Position numbers and translations under genes: made by a program
Shown here: positions 1 through 10,108 of the stretch, piece after piece
How the letters are laid out: each line of letters opens with the position of its first letter
Numbering within the stretch: position 1 is the first letter of the stretch
The notes under the pieces: model-generated
Databases searched by the model: none
What the model was told of the DNA's origin: nothing
The model's input: the letters and a program-made list of their open reading frames with translations, nothing else
Assembly: GCA_018806915.1 (NCBI GenBank)
Contig: JAGKQI010000094.1
Coordinates: 744,001 to 808,000, forward strand
Length of the DNA: 64,000 bases
Direction: 5' to 3'
Origin: Phytophthora colocasiae
Lineage: Eukaryota; Oomycota; Peronosporomycetes; Peronosporales; Peronosporaceae

Positions 1-468
1 GCCACAAGCTCCGAGGCAATCCTGCATGCAACATCGTGGTTTTCATCATATCCACCAAAGATTGATGAGTTCGTTCACACAAGTTCAACTGTGAACTCTT
101 TGGACCCACACGGATGTGCTCAATTCCTCTCCTTGCGTACCAGTTTTCCATCCCTCTGTTAATGAATTCACCACCTTTGTCCGTCAGTACTTGCTTCACT
201 TTGTAATCAGCACCGTCACCATCCCGTCCGGCTTGGCGCTCAGCCCAAAGTATGTACTCCTGCAAGTGCTTGTTCACAATGGGACTCTCCTTGCTCGTCA
301 ACAAGTACACTTTCACGAATCTAGAATATCCGTCCATTACAACTAGTACGGCTTCATACCGAGTCCGATTGTCCTTACTGGGGATTAACAGGTCCACATA
401 CACCACTTGATTCGGCCATTTTGTTGCTCTGTCAAGTTTCTTGCGGTGACCTTTCTTCTTCTGCTTTC
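1..468 (-). pseudogene. Copia integrase fragment
   Basis: Minus-strand translation gives the end of the HHCC-type motif (ICDACHLGKQKKKG), then a Copia-like integrase core with D in YVDLLIP, D in LTDKGGEF and E in NLCERTHQSL, the expected DDE set. The reading frame is not that of the gag next to it, consistent with a deletion between gag and integrase having removed protease and shifted the frame. Truncated by the window edge. Confidence 0.8.
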
Positions 469-888
469 CTAAGTGACAAGCATCGCAGATATCCCGGTCT
501 CATTCTCCAAGCGACGAATCGTGTAGGCCTTGATCGCTTCATTCTGCTTCCCTTCAAAAAGGTTGCAAAGCTCTGCCCACATCTCCGATCCGGTCTCCTT
601 GTCGCGTATCTGCTGAAGAACTTCGGGCGGCACAGACGTCCCAATCATGCGCATGATCTTAATTTGCTTTTTCTCGAACTTCTCCTGATCCTCTGCGCTT
701 GCCGTGGATAGCATTGCCTTAGTTAAGGTTCCATCAGCAATCGTCTTCAGGTCGTTCTCCTTGAAAACATTAGTCATTGCCCATTTGTACGTTGGCCAAT
801 CCTTACCCTGCCAGTTCTTCGGCACTCCCTCGTTCGTGTACTTCATCGGCTTACTCATGCCTGTGTTACCACCACCACTTGGGCTCAT
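469..888 (-). CDS. Copia Gag polyprotein, N-terminal part (truncated)
   Basis: 139 codons. The protein has the layout of a Copia Gag: a start region with W in KNWQGKDWPTYKWAM, then a helical region ending in WAELCNLFEGKQNEAIKAY and a short RRLENETGI helix. The usual C-terminal CCHC knuckle is absent because the frame runs into the integrase fragment after the internal deletion. The ATG lies about 50 bp inside the proposed 5' LTR. Role in an intact element: capsid formation around the RNA copy. This copy is dead. Confidence 0.75.
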   Translation of the reverse strand: MSPSGGGNTGMSKPMKYTNEGVPKNWQGKDWPTYKWAMTNVFKENDLKTIADGTLTKAMLSTASAEDQEKFEKKQIKIMRMIGTSVPPEVLQQIRDKETGSEMWAELCNLFEGKQNEAIKAYTIRRLENETGISAMLVT

Positions 889-937
889 AACCCTGTTGTG
901 ATTCCGACAAGCTGCAATAGCTCCGACGAGCTCCTGA

Positions 938-1099
938 TGAATAGGGAGAAATATGAAGACTGAATTACTTGGTGTTAGTTGCTCCTACCAGAGCACTGAC
1001 CAACACTCATGGGCCTTTGCCCTCTCTCATACAGCGACCTGGTTCCCTGCTGCTCAATCTTTCTTCAAACTGCGCCAGGTCTCGATGCACAATCCAACA
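938..1099 (-). repeat. Probable Copia 5' LTR
   Basis: On the minus strand it starts TGTTGGATTGTG, a typical Copia LTR start, and could end CTATTCA just before the gag leader, giving about 162 bp. The 3' limit is a guess because the second LTR lies outside the window. Confidence 0.5.
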
Positions 1100-1168
1100 T
1101 TGAGTTTTTTAATTCAATGTTTAAACAGAAATGACACTTCAACTACATGTAGCGTTATAACCAAAACC

Positions 1169-3254
1169 TTACGCGTCCTTCGCCACTACGGAGAACCAAC
1201 CTCCATACGGAACTTCCGACACAGTCACGTAGTCATCCGATCCAATAGCAGAGCCATATCCACTCCATGAAGCTGCACCGTTTGTCCACACTGTGTTGCC
1301 GTTAATGGAGATCTCAATCGCACTCAACGACTTGCCAAACGTGGGCACTGAGATGGACCCGGTGGTGTTCTGTGGCGTTTCAACGTTGGCCTGGAAGAAG
1401 CTGTCCTCGTCCTTGGTCGTCCACTCCACAGAGAAATCACCCGTCGCCAATGTGTAACCAGTGCGTAGTTCACCAATATCTGCTCCGGCAGCGTGCGGCA
1501 CGAACTCCCACGTTTTACCAGCGTCCGTCACGGGGTTCAAACCACCAACATGTAGCGTCAGGGATGCCGTCGGACCTGTGGACCAAGCGTGTGCGTGCGA
1601 AATGTATCCACCCAGTTCGAGACCGTAGAACGGGTACATGAGTTCACCTGTTTCATAGTACGCCTCAATTGTAGTCGAGTTGCTGAATGTGTTTAGCATG
1701 TAGCCCCATTGACGGCGAATGATCTCCAGAGCGAGTGACGCGTTACCGGGTGTGGCACGCAGATGCGCTTCAATCTCAACACTGGTGATGAAGGGAGATA
1801 GAACCAAGACCTTCCGGTGATACAGCACCGAATCTCGTTCCAACGAGCTGCAAGGTTCTCCGAGACGGTAGCAGCCTGTTCCGAAGACTGAGTCAGGTTG
1901 TAGCGAATAGCAAAGAGAGTTGCCGTCACTGCGGGTGCAGCTCATCGCCTTCAGCCGTAGTATTGTCACGGAAGATACCGACCGAATCGTCCCAGAGGTT
2001 GGTATTAACCGCGGTTTTGACTGCAGTAGCGAGGTCTCCGAACGACGTACCGTTGTAACTGGGGGCGTCCAGACCCAAGTGCTGTGCCAGTTCCGCGTAG
2101 TTATACAACGCATGGTACAGAAGCGAGTTAGCGGCGATGTTCTTGCCACCCTGACCAACTCGACCCCAATCGTAGATGCCCGTGACATTAAGCAGCATAT
2201 CCGAAGAGTCCACATTGCCTAGGATGAACTTGAAGCCAAACAGAGCTTGATCCCAAAGATTCTCCACGAAATCTATGTCTGCGGACAACGCTGCGTAGTC
2301 GGCCAAAGCGATCAGCGTCCAGATGTGATACGTGTCGGAGTTCACCCCTGCAATTTGAACACGAGGAGCGATCGGGGTACCAGCGTATGCGAACTGGCCG
2401 TTGGTGGTGTTCTGGATCGCGTACAGAGAGTTGATAGCGTGGCGAACAGATAAGAGGTTGTCGCTGTTTAGTGTCACAAGCTTAGAATGTGTGGACACTC
2501 CGAAATCACCCGGCCAAGGCGTTCGGTCTCGCTTAGCGCCATCCACATACACCTCTGCGCCAGTAGTGACGTTCTGGATAGTGGCGTTATTGAACCAGCC
2601 GTACTCCGTGATCGTCGGCGGGTTTGCACGCGACTCGTTCGAAGCGATCGTACAGATTTGTACAGTGTACGCGCCTGCGTACCAAATACGATTCAGCAGG
2701 TCGTCGTCACTGTAGAAGTAGCCTGAGTACTCGCGCAGTTTGTCGTCGGCTGTAGCAGGAGCTGCCGTGAAGTGCGTGGAGACACCTGTGATCTCAATTG
2801 GGTCGGACGAACTGGTAGACAGTGTCAGATAGCGGTAGCTTCCTCGAGCGAACTCCCGCCCGAACGTGTAGCTGGAGTCAGGCTCTGCTGGAGCGTAGAT
2901 GGTGCCGTCGATAATGGCCATGTCCGTAGACAAGTCGGATTCGATCCCAATGTATTGAGCACTCTCGGAGAACGCGACACCGAGCTGCGTGTCACTAGTA
3001 GTCTTTGAGCCAAAGTGCAGCGTGATGAAGCCCGTCACTTGTTGGCCGAAGTCGTATGTGACGGTAGATCCGTTGCCGGAGAGCGTAGCAGTGAGATCAG
3101 AGACATTGACGCTGCCCGAGGAGCCGTAGATGCCGACAGGTTCGATATCTCGAGACGCGGGCGACTGGATGTATTTCTCCCAAGGTGCGGCCGACCCAGA
3201 CGCGACGGCGATGACGGCACTTGCAACGAAAGCGACGGTGGTTAGCACTTTCAT
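1169..3254 (-). pseudogene. GH78 alpha-L-rhamnosidase, left copy, frameshifted
   Basis: Same gene as the intact copy at 54845-56929. The first two thirds are open from ATG at 3254 (signal peptide MKVLTTVAFVASAVIAVASG) to a TGA at about 1926-1928. Against the right copy there is a 1-base insertion making the stop, a further +1 about 20 bases on, another +1 at about 1835 and a 2-base loss at about 1803; the C-terminal part is open again to the stop at 1169. Four indels inside some 130 bp while flanking sequence is near-perfect may mean poor sequence quality rather than decay. As written, the catalytic domain would be cut short. Confidence 0.85.
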
Positions 3255-3268
3255 TGCTGTAGTCGAAA

Positions 3269-3284
3269 GCAAATTCGAAATGAA
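3269..3284 (-). promoter_or_regulatory. Oomycete-type core promoter (Inr + FPR) of left GH78
   Basis: Minus strand TTCATTTCGAATTTGC, about 15 bp before the ATG. It fits the oomycete initiator followed by the CAWTTT-like flanking element, but is one base shorter than the right-arm version (TTCATTTCCGAATTTGC). Confidence 0.6.
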
Positions 3285-3925
3285 CAGTGATGGCGACAGT
3301 TGAAGGAAGCACAGAGTCAATGGCAAGCATTTACAACTTCTCGGATTTGCTGTCTTGCAGCAACCACGCTCCATTGATGGTACTTCAACATGCTTTGCTC
3401 TTTGCTGGATTTGTGCCCGCGTAGCAGACAATTGTCCTTGTAGATGTACATGTATTGCCTCAGACTCTGAGTGAGTCTTTGAGTAATCTTCAGTCTGTAA
3501 CCATGCAGAAGACCACGGTTTACGGCTGAAGTTCCCAGCTCCGATCCGCAGTAACGAACTCTGACGTAATCAAGACTCTCTTCTCATTAATGTACATGCA
3601 TGACGAAAACTTCTGGTGAATGCACAGTAAGTATTTTACTATTGCTTGCTCCTACAGAGCTACATCACCGAGCCCAGAAATTACTTGGACTCCGGGTTGC
3701 AGGCGTTGAAGGCAAATGTGATTATGGCTATCAAAAGTGTTCAAGGCATCAAATCCGTAGAGTCTAAGTTCTTGTACCACAACCAGTAAGGCTCGATTCG
3801 ATGGAACTAAATTTGTAGCTGCTGAAGTTGAGATTAACTATAGCAAATAATTTCGGACATTTTATGAGTTGGCTTCAACTACAGGAGCCCTGCCTCCACA
3901 GCGGTTTAAGACAAAAGGAGAAATG
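3285..3925. other. Intergenic, no gene seen
   Basis: Upstream region of the GH78 gene, matched in the right arm (about 54190-54812). No coding frame of note; it contains TACATGTA-type palindromes near 3447 and 3593. Confidence 0.6.
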
Positions 3926-5050
3926 ATTGTTAGACGGAATTTGCAGGACATTTGCAGGACATGGATAATGTGTTATTTTAACCAATGAGATTCTTATATA
4001 GAGTAGCTTTCACCCAATTACATTAGTGATGTTGTTGAGCTCTGCGTTGCAGTGCCACGACGGTAATCCAGGTGAGCTGGCCTCGACGGCGTTTACGGTC
4101 AGTTCGGGGACAGCGACGCTCTTCGCACACGTAGCGAAGGTTACAACGGCTTCCTCCACGCTCTGTCGAGAGCGCCAGGTCCCGGTACGTCTTGCTTCAT
4201 CCTCTACCTTGCGCATTAGGTATCGAGCATCACTAAGTCGTTTCTGTTGATTTCTGTTTGGCATATCGCGTCTATCAAGCAATCGTAGAGGAGGTGTTCT
4301 TTTGTTGGCGTTGCCACATTGCCACAGGACCCATAGCATTGCAACTGTGCAGTCAGGTATTTTGAAGTCCGATGGAACTCGCCGAAAACGGCCTCCCCAG
4401 AAGTATGTTGGAGTAGAAGAGACGCTATCCGCGTGGAGATCGTTCTGCTGTGGATTTTCGTCAACTTCTCAATCAAAGTGGAAACCCCTGTCGCTTCTAG
4501 ACACCGTTTCAATGCACTATCTAGACCGTCAAATGTCACGACACCTGCCCCAATTGCCCGTTGCTCCAGCTCGCCTATAATATCCTTCACAGTCACAGTC
4601 CGTGAGTCATCAATATGCTCGACGGTTTTAAGAGTTACTTCCAATAGTGACTTCATTTCACGTAATATAGCAACATGAGGCGGTACACCCGTTGCCTGTA
4701 GACGATTACTGGTCTGAGTACCGGCTTATAGAGAACGATCCACGCGATGAATCTACAGTACAAGTTCTGGTACACTGCGCGATCGAGTACTTACGGTGTA
4801 TCTCCGTGACTTGCCGTGTCAGATCCTCCCAGTCAACACGTTGTGAAATAGCGGACTGAACTTATATAGAAAATTGTATACAGAAATCACTGGACGGTTG
4901 TCCTGCAAAAGTTGTCGAAATCGTTTATGAATCAGACCTATAGTGAGCGCCTGCTTATTTCTGATTGTGCTGCTTTCCATTTGGATTTTGCAGGACATTG
5001 TGTCCTGCAGAAACCTGACCGATGGGTTCAACGTCCTGCAAATTCTGGAG
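3926..5050. mobile_element. 1125-bp arm-specific insertion, probable DNA transposon
   Basis: Absent from the right arm, where the flanks join directly. AATG stands on both sides (3922-3925 and 5051-5054) and occurs once in the empty site, a plausible 4-bp target duplication. Near the ends lie inverted GAATTTGCAGGAC (3937-3949) and GTCCTGCAAATTC (5032-5044), and the motif TGCAGGACA recurs near both ends (3951, 4898, 4986, 5001), like sub-terminal transposase-binding repeats. Superfamily not recognised. Loss from the right arm instead of insertion is possible but less likely given the terminal symmetry. Confidence 0.6.
4010..4656 (-). pseudogene. Unrecognised ORF inside the 1125-bp insertion, two overlapping frames
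   Basis: Two overlapping minus-strand frames (4216-4656, 146 codons; 4010-4339, 109 codons) look like one product broken by a frameshift near 4216-4340. The first holds a Cys/His pattern, CYGSCGNVATPTKEHLLYDC, that could be a small zinc-binding motif. I cannot place it in a transposase family; no DDE residues are visible. It may be a cargo or accessory protein of the element. Confidence 0.4.
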
Positions 5051-5497
5051 AATGTATATTATACATGTAGTCTAGACTCTAGATGTAAATGTAGTACATG
5101 TACCCCTCTGCAATCTTTGTAGCGTGGTTGGTTTACATGTATTGGCCTGTTGAAGTTGCCAACAGCTGGGCAGTCCGTGCTAGGCAGACTGCGTATGCAC
5201 TCAATTACGCAGTATAACGACTACAGTGATCAATTTTTCTTCAAGGTCAGCGTTCCTAAAAACAGCGTACCAGTCTGGTATTACCTTTAGCAACCAGTTA
5301 GTCTGGTATTACGATTCAGGATTGCATGACACACTGAACCCCAAATACTGTTGATTCACAGCGCCACCAATGTTGGGCGATAGATAAATCTTTCGCTGTC
5401 TGATTCGACGTATATCGATCACGAGAATTCCTTGTGTTTTTTCTGAAGCTGGCAGTTTCCTCGACAGAAAAGTTGAAGGGACGTTGAAGCGAAATCA
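5051..5497. other. Intergenic, no gene seen
   Basis: Upstream region of L5, matched in the right arm (53730-54180). It contains several TACATGTA/ACATGT palindromes (about 5063, 5096, 5137) and a short duplicated CAGTCTGGTATTAC motif (about 5270 and 5300). Confidence 0.55.
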
Positions 5498-6604
5498 TTG
5501 CTAGACCTGGAGATGCAGAATAGAATGTCTCTCAAAGCCTCGACAGGCCAAAGACCAAAGCCTCGCTTCACCGACAGCTTAATTTTTGTCACTCTCGCTC
5601 TAGTTGTGGTGATTCTGCTGACTTGCGGCTTTATAATCGAGGCTCGCATCCTCGCGCGTGGTCCTGAATCGATTTTTTTCGGAATCATCGATCTGTCGTG
5701 CTCCCCTGACGTTGTGGACTTGACCAATGTGAAGTATCATTCTGACAACGAGTACTACAGCAAATTGAAAGAAATGACTCCTCTCCATCCTCCAGTTTTC
5801 GTCGGAAATCATACAGATTTGTGCAAAAATCGCATCCACCTCAAGCGAAAACAGCTCTCGTTCAACAAGTGCCTCCCCATTTCGGGGCGAGAAGATCCAG
5901 ATATTTGCAGTGGCGCCGATCGGATGGATTTGTTGAAGAAAAACTCCTCGGGGCTTACAATTTGTCGTGCCAGTATTTTACACTTATTGCTGGTGGAAGT
6001 GTACGAAGAGCTCCAAGCGTTAGGAAAGTCTCCTGTTATTTTGTATGGATCACTCCTAGGAGCTGTACGTGATAAAGGTATGATCCCGTACACCGAAGAT
6101 GCTGACATTGGCTACAGCGGTAGACTTCGTGTGGGTAATGATTTGCAGCGATTATTATGGCAAAAAGGATATCATCTATTTTTCCAACAAATTTGGCGTG
6201 TTTGTGTGGCACCGACGCATCCTTTAGCTGCCAAAATGTACGATTCAAGTGTATTAACCTCCAGTGACTTTGTTGTCCCGTACTTGGATCTGTACTACAT
6301 GAATCAACGGGATAAACGCTCTAGCGCCTGGAAAATCGAAGAGATGAACAAAGTGAACGGTAGCAATTTGATACCTGCGGACAAGGTCACACCATTCTCT
6401 CAAGTGACAATCAACAACCAGCAGTTTGATACAGTCCACGACACTAAATACTTTTTAGAACGGATGTATGGGGAAGACTACATGACTCCGAAACCAAGAC
6501 ACAATATGAATCAAGTTACGAGTCTGCAAGGGCTTAGATTCTACAAAACTAACAGGATCGAGCCCGAAGCACCTGTCGATGGGCATAATTTACGGGAAAA
6601 TTGA
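5498..6604 (+). CDS. LicD/fukutin-family type II membrane protein L5 (left copy)
   Basis: 368 codons from the first ATG; ATGs at 5513 and 5525 are alternatives. Order: short basic cytosolic tail, transmembrane helix (about residues 28-50), stem, then conserved region with YHSDNEYYSKLKEM, CLPISGREDPDICSGADR and the nucleotidyltransferase-like motif YGSLLGAVRDKGMIPYTED.DIGY, later IWRVCVAPTHPL and YGEDYMTPKP. LicD, fukutin, FKRP and fungal Mnn4 proteins with this core move phosphocholine, ribitol-phosphate or mannosyl-phosphate onto glycans; a Golgi phosphosugar transferase is inferred, substrate unknown. It differs from the right copy at eight residues, the most divergent pair, and ends only 8 bp from the convergent L4. 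Confidence 0.85.
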   Translation: MLDLEMQNRMSLKASTGQRPKPRFTDSLIFVTLALVVVILLTCGFIIEARILARGPESIFFGIIDLSCSPDVVDLTNVKYHSDNEYYSKLKEMTPLHPPVFVGNHTDLCKNRIHLKRKQLSFNKCLPISGREDPDICSGADRMDLLKKNSSGLTICRASILHLLLVEVYEELQALGKSPVILYGSLLGAVRDKGMIPYTEDADIGYSGRLRVGNDLQRLLWQKGYHLFFQQIWRVCVAPTHPLAAKMYDSSVLTSSDFVVPYLDLYYMNQRDKRSSAWKIEEMNKVNGSNLIPADKVTPFSQVTINNQQFDTVHDTKYFLERMYGEDYMTPKPRHNMNQVTSLQGLRFYKTNRIEPEAPVDGHNLREN

Positions 6605-6612
6605 ATCAATTC

Positions 6613-7640
6613 TTAGCGTTTACGCAGACTCTTACTACTGTATTCGCGTGGGTTTGGTGACATGAAGTGATCGCCGTACATCTCGATTAGGAAGTAATTT
6701 GGATCATGCACAGTGTCGAATGGTAACCCATTGATTGTCACTTGGGAGAATGGCTCCATTTTGTCTGCTGGTATTGTATCGCCGTTGAATCCCTCCATCC
6801 TCCAAGTGGTATCGTCCAGCTTCTCAGTAGCGTAAAGATCAAGATACGGCACTGCATAATTTTCAGTGATCGGTAGGCTCGGATCATACAGCAGAGCAGT
6901 AAGAGGGTGCGTTGGGGCCACACACACTCTCCAAATGTTGAAAAAGAAAAAGTGATAGCCTTTAGACACCAAAGCACGATTGAGATCGCTGTCCACGCTC
7001 AGTTGACCGCTGTATGCGATATCTGTGTCTTCAGTGAACGGGATCATGGATCCATTGCGAACTGCACCCAGGAGCGAGCGAAGACGACGATTGGATGTTT
7101 CCCGAACACCTGAAGTTCCTCGTAGACTTCAACTAGCAGCATGTGCAGTACACTGGCATAACAACGCGTTAGATTGGAGTGATGAGTCAGGAGATCCATT
7201 CGATCGGCACCAGCACAGAAAGTGGAGTCCTTGCGTCCTGAGATGGGCAGACAATACTTAAAAGCGACGTCGCTCTCGTCACTCTTGTTGCACAATGCGA
7301 TGTGGTTATCGCGGAATACTGGCGATGGTAAAGGAGTCATCCCTCCCACAGTAGCATAGTATCGATGCTCAGAACGATACTGGATCTCGCTCATGTTAAC
7401 CATACTGGGGCTGCAAGTCGACTCTTCCGTAGCGTGAAAGGCGTTTAAGTTTGCGCTGGCTTCGTTTTCGTTGGTTTTCGTAAAGGATTCCGAGAGGAAT
7501 TTCGTCTCCACTGCGACGTTACAGAGTATGAGTCCAGCCGCCAGTAGCGTGACAGCCAGAATCGTCATTGTGTTTGCAGAAATCGTTGTTGGTGTCCGAA
7601 TGTGCTTAACTGAAGAAGCGACGTGTTGTGAAGCGGGCAT
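6613..7640 (-). pseudogene. LicD/fukutin-family protein L4, left copy, frameshifted
   Basis: Same gene as the intact 51582-52583 copy. One G is missing in the catalytic motif (the GSLLGAVR codons near 7074), which splits the frame into an N-terminal 198-codon part and a C-terminal 144-codon part. Near the end a 4-base loss removes the original stop, adding nine codons (about 6613-6640). If the base is truly absent, this copy makes no active enzyme. It is divergent from L3, with a 1.25-kb shared upstream region. Confidence 0.8.
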
Positions 7641-8848
7641 TGTTGGGATACTTCTGGTTTGTCAGTCAGCTCGTAGAAGCAAAAATGAACGTCCAGTGGT
7701 TTGGTCCAAAGGAAAAGCAACTGAAGTGCCAGACCGATGGGAGCTACGGTCTATGACGACCAGTAGCGGCTTGCCGCAACCAGGTTCTTTTCATTGCTGT
7801 AGATGCATTGTTTTGCTGTTCGTTGAGAGTTCTTTTATTTTTTTCGAACGTTGAAGCTGCCCACCTCTAGCAGTTGAGACCGGTATCAACTTGCAAGAAT
7901 ACGATACATCCTGAGTTTTGGCGTCTGTATAATATACAGACGCGTAAAGAATGATATCTGCTTAGCTACATGGCCACTGCTTCTTTACTCGAAGTGGATC
8001 ACCTCGGTGTGACAGAATAGCATTGCTGTTATAGCAAGAGCTTACCATAATGAAAAAATGCACGTTACAATCTTCCGCAAGTCTTGATCCGACTCGGATG
8101 TTGCAGTGGCTGCGATAACCATCACAGGCAACAGGAACTACGGACGGTTTACAGTCCATGTTGGTCCAACATGTGCAACACTTGTACGTCCCTTTTCAAT
8201 CTTTTGGAGACACGGTTTTGGTATCTGGAAAAGAGCCCACACGGCACTCGTCACGGCACTGTCGTCACGGCAATGCCGTCGACCAGCTCGTTTGCTTGCT
8301 CTAGCGAAGCGACAGCGGAGAATAATCAAGATTGTCGATTTTTCGCCTACAAATCTCAGTTGACACATCGGCGCTGTCTGAGTTTGCATGGGTACGGCTG
8401 CAACTTCTTACGATACTGTATAGACTTCAGTACATGTATGTAAATTTCAGCATGTACATGTAGATTTCGGCATCTCGTAAGTCATTTAGAGAGAGAGTCT
8501 CTCTCTCTGAGAGACCCCATGGAACTTGGATTTTGCTGCTCGGCAGTGTTGCTGACGCGACGTTCCCTATGCGCACCAGCTGATCACGGATATGGCGTCG
8601 ATCGTCGGGTGCTGAGCTCTAATGCCTTCATGGAAAGGAAGGCATTGAATGACAGCCTGTATGCAGCACATGCTTGAGTTTGTAGCGCTGCGTCCCCTGC
8701 TCAAAAATCCACGTTAACTCCCCTACCAACCACTTGATATGATTTTGAGCCGGGTGGATGTACCCGTCCAATTTTCTGGCCTGTTTTCGGTCGTTAACAT
8801 GAAGTCGTCCACTTGCACTGCCTGTGCTTGGGACACCACGTGAAGCTG
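7641..8848. other. Intergenic region between divergent L4 and L3
   Basis: No convincing gene. A 119-codon frame at 8084-8443 is kept in the right arm only because the whole arm is a recent copy. Notable items: an inverted repeat GCGTCTGTAT-AAT-ATACAGACGC at 7921-7943, an AG/TC-rich patch at 8491-8512 and ACATGTA palindromes around 8432-8460. All are conserved in the right arm. Confidence 0.5.
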
Positions 8849-8866
8849 CTCAGTTTCGTATTTCCC
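8849..8866 (+). promoter_or_regulatory. Probable initiator of L3 (left)
   Basis: CTCAGTTTCGTATTTCCC fits the oomycete YTCANTYY initiator and lies 25-42 bp before the ATG at 8891. It argues against the upstream in-frame ATG at 8813 as the start. Same sequence in the right arm at 50343-50360. Confidence 0.45.
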
Positions 8867-8890
8867 TCTGACGACTCGTCACCAACAGCC

Positions 8891-9925
8891 ATGAAGAACG
8901 ACCACAAGATCGATGAGGAGGAGCCCGAGGTGGAGATGGCGTACCGCGTGCCGACGACCAAGAAGATCCGAGCGCATCACCGCCGTAAGGAGCTTTGCAC
9001 CGGAATTATGGTGCTGCCAGCTCTGGCTCTAGCATTGATTGGTCTCGTGGCGTTCGATATCATAATGGAGACCAACATTCTAGCACGCGTCCCGGCTGCA
9101 ATGCTGTCCAGTGAAAGCAAGATCTGTACACCTAGTGTCGTGAACTCCAGCTCCATTGACTACCACTCCGGTCACAGATATTATGACGAGTTAAAAGAGA
9201 TGACACTGCCTATTCCAGTCTTCCGAGGCAAACATACCAAGCTGTGCGATAAAACCAAGAGGAAAACAGCCAAGTACGAATACTGTCTGCCGATCTCCGG
9301 TCGGAAAGACTCGCCGTTCTGTGCTGCAGCGGACCGGATGGATCTATTGAACCTCCGGTCGTCCAAAGCTATTTGCTATGCCAGTGTACTGCATATGCTA
9401 CTGGTGGAAGTGTATGAAGAGCTGCAAGCGAAAGGGAACATCCCGTTCCTAGCGTTTGGGTCGCTGTTAGGAGCTGTTCGCAATGGCTCTATGATCCCGT
9501 TCACAGAAGACGTGGACATTGGATACGTGGGCGAAATGATCTCCGTCGATGCTGTGAGGCTCGCGCTGAGGAAGAAAGGCTATCACATGTTCTTTATGGA
9601 TATTTGGCGAGTCTGCGTGGCGCCGACGCACCCGTTAGCTGGGCATCTATACGACCCCAGCGCACCTGTGTCTCAGACGTATGAAGTGCCTTACGTAGAT
9701 CTGTACATGATGGAGCAGCTGGACAACGGCGACTGGAACCTGCAAGAACTGGAGGGCAGCAATGGTAGTATTCTACCGTACAACAAGGTGCAACCATTCT
9801 CACAAGTGTCGATCAATGGGATGACATTCGACACAGTGAAAGACCCGCAATTCCTCTTAAAAGAAGCGTATGGAGACGACTACATGACGCCTAAACCAAG
9901 AGGAGAAAGCTCAGCTAGCGCATAG
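8891..9925 (+). CDS. LicD/fukutin-family type II membrane protein L3 (left copy)
   Basis: 344 codons from the ATG at 8891, preferred over the in-frame ATG at 8813 because the initiator-like motif lies between them. Acidic/basic cytosolic tail of about 40 residues, a transmembrane helix (GIMVLPALALALIGLVAFDI), then YHSGHRYYDELKEM, CLPISGRKDSPFCAAADR, CYASVLHMLLVEVYEEL and GSLLGAVRNGSMIPFTED.DIGY with the acidic metal-binding cluster. Ends YGDDYMTPKPRG. Family role: transfer of a phosphosugar group onto glycans in the secretory pathway (inferred). From this start the protein is identical to the right copy. Confidence 0.88.
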   Translation: MKNDHKIDEEEPEVEMAYRVPTTKKIRAHHRRKELCTGIMVLPALALALIGLVAFDIIMETNILARVPAAMLSSESKICTPSVVNSSSIDYHSGHRYYDELKEMTLPIPVFRGKHTKLCDKTKRKTAKYEYCLPISGRKDSPFCAAADRMDLLNLRSSKAICYASVLHMLLVEVYEELQAKGNIPFLAFGSLLGAVRNGSMIPFTEDVDIGYVGEMISVDAVRLALRKKGYHMFFMDIWRVCVAPTHPLAGHLYDPSAPVSQTYEVPYVDLYMMEQLDNGDWNLQELEGSNGSILPYNKVQPFSQVSINGMTFDTVKDPQFLLKEAYGDDYMTPKPRGESSASA

Positions 9926-10077
9926 GCAACGAATAGGAAAACTGTAGTAATAGTAGACCATTATCAACCCTCAGAGCCCTCAGTAAGGTGTTAGCCTCAT
10001 TCACAGGATACGTGTGTGTTATGCTATGAAATACGGGATAAGATCACGGACAGAAAATGGTATGCTGTCGTCTGTTC

Positions 10078-10086
10078 CTCATTCTC
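10078..10086 (+). promoter_or_regulatory. Initiator-like motif of L2 (left), absent in the right copy
   Basis: CTCATTCTC about 23 bp before the ATG fits the oomycete initiator. The right arm has lost roughly 25 bp here, including this motif. Confidence 0.5.
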
Positions 10087-10108
10087 TTCCTGGCTGAAGT
10101 GGAGATAA

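Larger units (their letters stand above)
1..1099 (-). mobile_element. Copia-type LTR retrotransposon, 5' part, internally deleted
   Basis: Read on the minus strand the order is short 5' LTR, gag, then directly integrase. The protease and Copia zinc-finger region normally lying between gag and integrase are missing, so this copy carries an internal deletion. The element runs out of the window at position 1, so its reverse transcriptase and 3' LTR are not seen. Its outer end at 1099 coincides with the end of the homology between the two large inverted arms, so it probably inserted into the left arm; CTCAA at 1100-1104 (minus strand) would be its target site. Confidence 0.8.

Noticed and set aside
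7471..7854. 127-codon frame opposite the L4 N-terminus
   Set aside because: Antisense shadow of L4 and its 5' region.
8084..8443. 119-codon ORF conserved in both arms (also 50772-51131)
   Set aside because: Conservation is explained by the recent duplication of the whole arm; Cys-rich content without a recognised pattern or promoter.
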